Positions 5,824 to 10,471 of a DNA stretch of 10,471 bases are shown here, one piece after another. The first letter of the stretch is position 1, and each line of letters starts with the position of its first letter. Below the pieces are notes generated by a model. The model searched no databases. It was not told the DNA's origin and saw only the letters and a program-made list of their open reading frames with translations. The position numbers were made by a program, and so were the translations under genes. The stretch is taken from the NCBI GenBank assembly GCA_044351045.1, contig JBILGM010000071.1:1-10471 (forward strand), read 5' to 3'. The DNA is from UBA6136 sp044351045. GTDB lineage: Bacteria; Pseudomonadota; Gammaproteobacteria; Methylococcales; Methylococcaceae.

Positions 5824-7557
5824 ATGGCCGGCAAAATCCCCGAGCAATTCATCCAGGATCTTCTGGCCCGCACCGATCTCGTGGAGTTGATTGATGCAAA
5901 GGTGCCGCTAAAGCGATCCGGCAGCAACTTCATGGCGCGCTGCCCGTTTCATAGCGAAAAAACTCCCAGTTTCTCAGTTAATCGCGACAAGCAGTTCTAC
6001 TATTGCTTTGGTTGCGGTGCCCGCGGGACTGCCATCAGTTTTTTGATGGACTACGATCGACTTAGTTTTCCCGAGGCCATTGAGACTTTAGCTGACGCAC
6101 TGGGACTGCCGGTGCCGAGAGAGCAGGGCGAGGGGGCAGACCGCAAGTCAGCGATGGAGTCGGCCCAAGCGCTGTACTCCGTTCTGGAACGGGCTAGCCG
6201 GTTCTATCAACAACAGCTGAAAATCCACCCTGACGCTCGACGGGCAGTCGACTATCTCCGTCAGCGGGGAGTTAGCGGGGAAATTGCACGACGCTACAGT
6301 TTGGGCTTTGCCCCACCCGGGTATCAGAGTTTGCCTGGTGACTGGTCTAGGGCGCTATTGCAGTCGGCCGGACTGCAGGCTTCGTCCCAGCCCGGGCGGA
6401 GCCATGACTGGTTTCGTGATCGCATCATGTTTCCCATCCGTGACCGGCGAAGTCGGATTGTCGGTTTTGGTGGGCGAATCATTGACGAAGGCACCCCCAA
6501 GTACCTCAACTCTCCGGAAACGGATGTTTTTCATAAGCATCGCGAAGTCTACGGGCTATTTGAACTGCTCGAGGTGCTGCGCAAGCCGGATTGCATCGTC
6601 GTGGTCGAGGGTTACATGGACGTGATTGCGCTGGCTCAGTTCGGTATTGAGAATGCGGTAGCGACCCTTGGCACCGCGACCTCCACTGATCAGGTCGGCT
6701 TGTTGTTTCGCTACACCTCCACCGTTGTGTTCTGTTTCGATGGGGATAATGCGGGTAGGAATGCAGCCTGGAAAGCACTGGATTCGAGTCTTGTTCATCT
6801 TCGTGAAGGTCGCCAGCTCCGGTTCCTGTTGCTACCTGAGGGACAGGATCCTGATTCCATGGTGAGGGCGGAGGGTCTCGAGGCGTTTATGCGGAGAGTT
6901 GAGATGGCTCAGCCTTTTTCCGAGTACTTTTTTGAGCATCTGGCCGAGGGGCTCGACCTCGGAACCATTGAGGGTCGTTCGGCTCTTGTTGGCAAGGCTC
7001 AACCACTTATTCATAAATTGTCACCCGGAGTATTCAGGGAGATGATCGAGGCGCGTCTGGAATCGCTGGCAGGACATGCGGTCAAAGGGAAGGCTGGCGT
7101 GTTCGGAACCAGAGAGGTGAGTCGGGTTGGGTCTTCACGACCCGCGACAACGGGCAGGCCGTCGGCCATGCGGACGTTTCTGGCTCTTCTGTTGCAGAAC
7201 CCCAATCTTATTGAACATGTCGATTCGTATGCGGCGGAGCGTTTAACGCAGAGCGATCGGCAAGGCCCGCTGGTCGGGGCGGTCATTGAATTTTTAATGG
7301 CGTATCCTCAAATCACTGTCGGTGGAGTGATTGAGGGCTTTCGCGACACACCCCATGCTGAGGTGATCTCCCGACTGATCGCCTGGGATACGCAAGTCAT
7401 GGCTGACGCAGTTGAAGCAGCGTTTTTGGATTATCTCCACCATTTAACCGAAGTTCGGGTCAAGGATGGCCGGCTTGAAACGCTCATTATCAAGTCCCGC
7501 GATCAAAAGCTTTCGATAGATGAGCTTGAAGAACTGAGGCGTTTGACGAACCATTGA
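5824..7557 (+). CDS. dnaG: DNA primase DnaG
   Basis: Synthesises RNA primers for Okazaki fragments and leading-strand start, bound to DnaB helicase. The 577 residues have the full domain order. The N-terminal CHC2 zinc ribbon uses Cys40, His43, Cys61 and Cys64 (CPFHSEKTPSF and YYCFGCG). The central TOPRIM polymerase core has VVVEGYMDV with Glu262 and Asp266, CFDGDNAG with Asp306 and Asp308, and the third acidic pair in GQDPDS (Asp342, Asp344). A less conserved C-terminal DnaB-binding domain runs from about residue 435. These positions nearly coincide with those of the E. coli enzyme. ATG 5824 fits the family start (MAGKIPEQFI); its ribosome site is weak, in line with the low synthesis of primase. 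A 136-base gap after yqeY holds the branched structure at 5716-5789. Confidence 0.98.
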   Translation: MAGKIPEQFIQDLLARTDLVELIDAKVPLKRSGSNFMARCPFHSEKTPSFSVNRDKQFYYCFGCGARGTAISFLMDYDRLSFPEAIETLADALGLPVPREQGEGADRKSAMESAQALYSVLERASRFYQQQLKIHPDARRAVDYLRQRGVSGEIARRYSLGFAPPGYQSLPGDWSRALLQSAGLQASSQPGRSHDWFRDRIMFPIRDRRSRIVGFGGRIIDEGTPKYLNSPETDVFHKHREVYGLFELLEVLRKPDCIVVVEGYMDVIALAQFGIENAVATLGTATSTDQVGLLFRYTSTVVFCFDGDNAGRNAAWKALDSSLVHLREGRQLRFLLLPEGQDPDSMVRAEGLEAFMRRVEMAQPFSEYFFEHLAEGLDLGTIEGRSALVGKAQPLIHKLSPGVFREMIEARLESLAGHAVKGKAGVFGTREVSRVGSSRPATTGRPSAMRTFLALLLQNPNLIEHVDSYAAERLTQSDRQGPLVGAVIEFLMAYPQITVGGVIEGFRDTPHAEVISRLIAWDTQVMADAVEAAFLDYLHHLTEVRVKDGRLETLIIKSRDQKLSIDELEELRRLTNH

Positions 7558-7614
7558 GCCTGACGGTGATGCGGACTTAACGTCCAGTCTCGATGGGATT
7601 AACTCAATTATGAA

Positions 7615-7643
7615 TTTCAACCCGGGTCTACTTTCGCTATACT
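7615..7643 (+). promoter_or_regulatory. Possible internal promoter upstream of rpoD
   Basis: TATACT (7638-7643) matches five of six -10 bases and lies 39 bases before the rpoD ATG; the -35 position at 17 bases (TTTCAA, 7615-7620) is weak. The 124-base dnaG-rpoD gap holds no good terminator. An extra promoter for rpoD would match what is known of this operon in other gammaproteobacteria, but the boxes alone do not prove it. Confidence 0.35.
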
Positions 7644-7681
7644 GGCGAGTTCCCGACCTTCTATCAGATACGGGCTAGTTG

Positions 7682-9490
7682 ATGACTCCTGAACAGCAGC
7701 AATCGTTAAAAGAACTCATCGCCAAAGGCAAGATGCAGGGTTACCTCACCTATTCAGAGGTAAACGACCATTTGCCGGGTGACGTGGTTGATCCCGAGCA
7801 GATGGAGGAAATCGTCTGCATGATCAATGATATGGGTATCGAGGTCCATGAGGACCGGCCCGATACCGATATGATTGCAGAAACCGCTGTGGTCACGGAG
7901 GACGATGAGGAAGAAGCGGCGGAAGTGGCCGCTGCTCTAGTATCATCCGTTGATACCGAGCTTGGTCGAACGACCGACCCCGTTCGCATGTATATGCGTG
8001 AGATGGGCACCGTTGAACTGCTAACACGGGAAGGTGAGCTTAAAATTGCGAAACGGATCGAGGCCGGCATCAACCTTGCCGCCAGTGAGCTCGTTCGTTT
8101 TCCTGCAGCCATGAATCATTTTCTCACCTCATTTGAGAATGTTGAAAAGGGTGAAATGCGGCTCTCGGAATTGATCTCCGACTTTTTCGACCCCAACGCC
8201 GACGCCGCCCCCGCTGAACCGCAGGTGGTGGCCGAGGACGATGGCGACGATACTGTTGAGGAACCAGCGGACACTGGCCCCGATCCTGAGGTGGTTAAAG
8301 AGAAATTGGCCGTTTTCGGCAAGCGATTCAAGACAGCGACCAATGCTCATAACAAGCATGGTGCCCACCATGAGAAGACACAAAAGGCCTTTGATGCCTT
8401 GGCCGAAACTTTCATGGAATTCAAAAAGACTCCGGTTTTCTTCAAAGAGCTTACAGATATATTGCGTCGGACTGTGGAACGAGTCCGGGAAGAAGAGCGG
8501 TTCATTCAGGAGTGTTTTGTCAACAAAAGCCGCGTTCCGCGTGCGGAATTCATTGCCTCGTTCATCGGTAACGAATCGAACACCGATTGGTTGAATCCAT
8601 GGCTGGAATCAAGCAAGCCCTCTGCGAAAACCTTGTTAAACATGGCGGACGAGATTAGGCAGGCACAAGCGAGGTTAGGCCAGATCGAAAAGGAAAGCTT
8701 GATCTCTATAAAGGACATCAAGGACATCAATCGACGGGTATCCATCGGAGAAATCCAGGCCAGAGCCGCCAAAAAGGAAATGATTGAGGCTAATTTGCGT
8801 CTCGTTATCTCCATCGCCAAAAAGTACACCAACCGTGGACTGCAATTCCTGGATCTCATTCAGGAAGGCAATATCGGTCTGATGAAGGCGGTCGACAAAT
8901 TTGAGTATCGCCGGGGTTACAAGTTTTCTACTTATGCGACTTGGTGGATTCGGCAGGCCATCACCCGTTCGATCGCCGATCAGGCCCGTACCATCCGTAT
9001 TCCAGTCCACATGATCGAGACGATCAACAAGCTGAATCGCATCTCACGACAGATGTTGCAGGAAATGGGGCGTGAGCCGACTCCGGACGAACTGGCCGTG
9101 CGCATGGAAATGCCCGAGGACAAGGTTCGCAAGGTGCTGAAAATCGCCAAGGAACCGATCTCCATGGAAACCCCGATCGGTGATGATGAGGATTCGCATC
9201 TGGGCGATTTCATTGAAGATTCCCGCGTTATGTCGCCAGTTGAGCATGCTACGGTAGCCAGCCTTCGCGAGAGCACTCAGCAGATTCTTGCCAGTCTCAC
9301 GGCGCGCGAAGCCAAAGTGCTGCGCATGCGCTTTGGTATAGACATGAACACCGACCACACCCTGGAAGAGGTCGGCAAGCAATTTGACGTGACACGTGAA
9401 CGGATTCGCCAGATCGAAGCAAAAGCATTGCGAAAGTTGCGTCACCCGTCACGATCGGAGCAGCTAAAAAGCTTCCTGGATATTGAATAA
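7682..9490 (+). CDS. rpoD: RNA polymerase primary sigma factor RpoD (sigma-70)
   Basis: Housekeeping sigma factor directing RNA polymerase to -10/-35 promoters. The 602 residues (613 in E. coli) show region 1.1 at the start (GYLTYSEVNDHLP, MINDMGIEV), an acidic linker, region 1.2 from Asp99 (DPVRMYMREMGTVELLTREG), and a long non-conserved insert to about 340. Region 2 runs from about 365 (NLRLVISIAKKYTNRGLQFLDLIQEGN is its opening, read in two parts around 371-397), with the promoter-melting aromatics around YATWWIRQ (Trp421, Trp422). Region 3 follows, then region 4 with the -35-binding helix TRERIRQIEAKALRKLRHP near 572-590. ATG 7682 fits; the frame also offers TTG 7679. The ribosome site is weak (GGGC). 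A tRNA gene begins only 8 bases after the stop. Confidence 0.98.
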   Translation: MTPEQQQSLKELIAKGKMQGYLTYSEVNDHLPGDVVDPEQMEEIVCMINDMGIEVHEDRPDTDMIAETAVVTEDDEEEAAEVAAALVSSVDTELGRTTDPVRMYMREMGTVELLTREGELKIAKRIEAGINLAASELVRFPAAMNHFLTSFENVEKGEMRLSELISDFFDPNADAAPAEPQVVAEDDGDDTVEEPADTGPDPEVVKEKLAVFGKRFKTATNAHNKHGAHHEKTQKAFDALAETFMEFKKTPVFFKELTDILRRTVERVREEERFIQECFVNKSRVPRAEFIASFIGNESNTDWLNPWLESSKPSAKTLLNMADEIRQAQARLGQIEKESLISIKDIKDINRRVSIGEIQARAAKKEMIEANLRLVISIAKKYTNRGLQFLDLIQEGNIGLMKAVDKFEYRRGYKFSTYATWWIRQAITRSIADQARTIRIPVHMIETINKLNRISRQMLQEMGREPTPDELAVRMEMPEDKVRKVLKIAKEPISMETPIGDDEDSHLGDFIEDSRVMSPVEHATVASLRESTQQILASLTAREAKVLRMRFGIDMNTDHTLEEVGKQFDVTRERIRQIEAKALRKLRHPSRSEQLKSFLDIE

Positions 9491-9498
9491 GAAGTATC

Positions 9499-9575
<77 letters not shown>

Positions 9576-9583
9576 TGTATAAG

Positions 9584-9613
9584 AAACCAATCCATTCTCG
9601 GGTTGGTTTTTTT
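9584..9613 (+). terminator. Intrinsic terminator of the rpoD operon and tRNA
   Basis: A 10-bp stem with one G-T pair (AAACCAATCC 9584-9593 with GGGTTGGTTT 9600-9609) and a 6-base loop runs straight into further T residues, giving an unbroken run of seven T from 9607 to 9613. It begins 8 bases after the tRNA CCA end and would end both the tRNA and the rpoD transcript. Confidence 0.88.
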
Positions 9614-9730
9614 ATGCCCTGAGTCCCGCGGCTGGCGGGGTTTCCAGCATTTGATGCGGTGACTAACTGGTGGCCACTTCTGACAATTTCACCCGAAATA
9701 GGCCCGTTTTCTCTCTCTGTTCTCTGTGGG

Positions 9731-9749
9731 TCCGGTGACTGTCACCGGA
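9731..9749. promoter_or_regulatory. 19-base palindrome, possible operator
   Basis: TCCGGTGAC and GTCACCGGA are perfect 9-base inverted arms around a single T. With no room for a loop it fits a binding site for a dimeric regulator better than an RNA hairpin. Two weaker palindromes follow at once: TCATC/GATGA (9750-9762) and TTGAT/ATCAA (9756-9769). No promoter or target gene is evident nearby, and I cannot match it to a known regulator's site. Confidence 0.4.
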
Positions 9750-9860
9750 TCATCTTTGATGAATATCAATGGGTTAGGATGGGGTGGTTCGATTGGAGTT
9801 TTGATGGGCAAAGCGGGCTTCAACTAAAAAGATGCTTACCCAGACGGTCTGTCTATTCCA

Positions 9861-9955
9861 TTATTGACATGGCCCTTAAATTTATTGAATCACGCCCAGC
9901 AAACAAGCGGCTTAGAGCGCGAATGACCGCACCTATTTGAGGGCCACGTCAATAA
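9861..9955. repeat. 95-base element bounded by 21-base inverted repeats
   Basis: The segment 9861-9881 and the reverse complement of 9935-9955 agree at 19 of 21 bases (both begin TTATTGAC and contain TGGCCCT). The 53-base centre can also pair partly (GCGG/CCGC). The two differences leave one A-C mismatch and one G-U pair in an RNA of the plus strand. Inside the right arm, GGGCCACGT (9941-9949) can alternatively pair with ACGTGCCCC (9971-9979), with one mismatch. The element could be a miniature mobile element, a repeat of the REP/palindromic class, or a structured RNA. No flanking target duplication is clear, and the copy number elsewhere is unknown. Confidence 0.55.
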
Positions 9956-10191
9956 GCTCATGCGGCGCATACGTGCCCCTTCACCCTTCACCGGTTGCTC
10001 CACATCCATGACGTCATTCGCGGTTCCGCAGGCCAGTTGCCGACGTATTCTGAACGGCCGGCATCCCTGCCCAATTGACAATCTACCCTAATCGTATGGG
10101 TGATTTTCATTATTTCTAAATCCTATGTGGACGTTAAGGTAATATTTATCCGGCGACAGTCAGCTGTCATTCACTATAAACCCCGCTCCTG

Positions 10192-10326
10192 ATGAAGAGG
10201 CTGCGGCTGCTTTGGCCCGAAATGATGGATTGGCTCAGAGCCGACGGCCTGAAATATGGATGGCTCGTTAACGAACCCAGCCTAATTTTAGAGTTGTTCA
10301 GCGTGGACTCCTTAAGCAAACGGTAA
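10192..10326 (+). CDS. Candidate 44-residue ORF, possibly a gene remnant
   Basis: An ATG at 10192 opens a 44-codon frame ending at TAA 10324-10326. The peptide starts MKRLRLLWPEMMDWLRADG and continues with a hydrophobic, Leu-rich part (LILELFSVDSLSKR at the end). There is no ribosome site before the ATG. It ends 15 bases before the start codon at 10342, as a gene in an operon would. A 10-base palindrome TCGTTAACGA (10265-10274) lies inside it. I recognise no family; it may be a small protein, the broken end of a larger gene, or chance. Confidence 0.25.
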   Translation: MKRLRLLWPEMMDWLRADGLKYGWLVNEPSLILELFSVDSLSKR

Positions 10327-10341
10327 CTACAGGAGGGATTT

Positions 10342-10368
10342 ATGACACAGCCGGCTGGAGGCAAAGAG
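10342..10368 (+). pseudogene. 5' end of a gene cut by an insertion sequence
   Basis: AGGAGG (10331-10336) is a near-perfect ribosome site five bases before ATG 10342, the strongest in the window. The frame reads MTQPAGGKE and then, at 10369, runs into sequence typical of an IS21-family end, where it meets a TGA (10372-10374) after one more codon. The rest of the gene would lie beyond the element, outside the window. No function can be given from nine codons. The alternative is a ten-residue leader peptide ahead of the transposase, but the break coinciding with a TG terminus favours interruption. Confidence 0.45.
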
Positions 10369-10471
10369 TGTTGAGGCCGATTTAAAAGTGACCCATTTTT
10401 GAGGGTTGTGCCGACCCAAAATTGACCCAGGTGTTCAACTCGACCCTGCCTACATTTCAGGCAGGAGACCA
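10369..10471 (+). mobile_element. Left end of an IS21-family insertion sequence (partial)
   Basis: From TGTTGAGGCCGATTTAAAAG onward the sequence has the spaced terminal repeats I associate with IS21-family elements: AAAAGTGACCCA (10384-10395) and AAAATTGACCCA (10418-10429), plus two further GACCC cores at 10413-10417 and 10442-10446. The start at TG is the usual terminus, though the exact boundary is inferred because the right end and the target duplication are not in the window. The window stops at GGAGACCA, which looks like the ribosome site just before the transposase gene istA, expected to start at or just after the last base. No transposase residues are visible, so the family call rests on end sequence only. 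Confidence 0.6.
10445..10465 (+). promoter_or_regulatory. Hairpin covering the presumed transposase ribosome site
   Basis: CCTGCC (10445-10450) pairs perfectly with GGCAGG (10460-10465) across a 9-base loop. The right arm contains the AGG that starts the AGGAGA ribosome site at the window's end. Such a structure would lower translation of the transposase, especially from transcripts entering from outside, as known for IS10 and IS50. That it acts so here is inference. Confidence 0.45.

Larger units (their letters stand above)
9614..10190. other. Stretch without a convincing gene, with several inverted repeats
   Basis: I find no ORF here with a good ribosome site and family sequence. The longest plus frame (GTG 9659 to TGA 9938-9940, 93 residues) has no ribosome site and no recognisable motif, and codon use looks unordered. 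The region does hold a 19-base palindrome (9731-9749), a 95-base inverted-repeat element (9861-9955), smaller palindromes (for example TTGAT/ATCAA at 9756-9769, a 10-base palindrome at 10008-10017, GACAG/CTGTC at 10155-10168) and two TTGACA hexamers (9864, 10075) without matching -10 boxes. It may be decayed gene remnants, a non-coding RNA region, or both. Confidence 0.5.

Noticed and set aside
9659..9940. 93-residue plus-strand ORF with GTG start
   Set aside because: No ribosome site, no family motif, and it overlaps the 19-base palindrome and most of the inverted-repeat element; probably chance or a remnant.
10008..10017. Perfect palindrome containing TGACGTCA
   Set aside because: Too short to mean much alone; the resemblance to a eukaryotic CRE site is coincidence in a bacterial chromosome.
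9939..10091. Frame reading EGHVNKLMRRIRA, slightly like the C-terminal end of ISL3-type transposases
   Set aside because: The match is about six residues, nothing upstream in any frame continues it, and the bases are the arm of an inverted repeat.
10167..10364. 65-residue minus-strand ORF
   Set aside because: Its reading covers the ribosome site and start at 10342 on the other strand, shows no motif and ends near the palindrome; judged a shadow frame.

Overview
The window carries the conserved core of a gammaproteobacterial chromosome. The tsaD / rpsU-yqeY-dnaG-rpoD arrangement, with folB and plsY divergent next to it, matches the layout I know from Pseudomonas and, less closely, Escherichia coli. 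Protein sequences (RpoD, DnaG, S21) are of the gammaproteobacterial type and base composition is moderately GC-rich. I cannot name a genus; a deep-branching, non-enteric gammaproteobacterium is my inference.

Layout. Positions 1-110: the last codons of an unidentified plus-strand gene and a hairpin terminator. Positions 110-480: mostly gene-free, with one plausible 39-residue small ORF (277-396). Positions 480-556: tRNA-Pro(GGG) on the minus strand, with its own promoter and terminator. Positions 684-2322: two plus-strand reductases in one overlapping unit, a stand-alone RibD C-terminal-type reductase and a pteridine reductase (PTR1/FolM type). Positions 2315-3165: folB and a folK-type gene on the minus strand, the latter overlapping the pteridine reductase tail to tail. 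Together these four genes look like a pterin/folate cluster. Positions 3251-3844: plsY (phospholipid synthesis). Positions 3854-4870: tsaD (t6A tRNA modification), minus strand. Positions 4992-9490: the macromolecular-synthesis operon rpsU, yqeY, dnaG, rpoD, linking translation, replication priming and transcription. Positions 9499-9575: a CAU-anticodon tRNA that resembles tRNA-Ile2, only 8 bases after the rpoD stop and sharing its terminator.

Positions 9614-10471 have a different, accessory character. I see no convincing complete gene. There is a 19-base near-perfect palindrome, a 95-base inverted-repeat element, two weak short ORFs, and a start codon with a strong ribosome site (10342) that is cut after nine codons by what looks like the left end of an IS21-family insertion sequence (from about 10369). 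The element's transposase gene would start just beyond the window, and its ribosome site lies partly inside a hairpin.

Nothing here is clearly a new defence or metabolic system. The items most worth checking are the RibD-like plus pteridine-reductase pair as a possible dihydrofolate-reducing module, the rpoD-tRNA junction, the inverted-repeat element at 9861-9955, and the IS21-interrupted gene.
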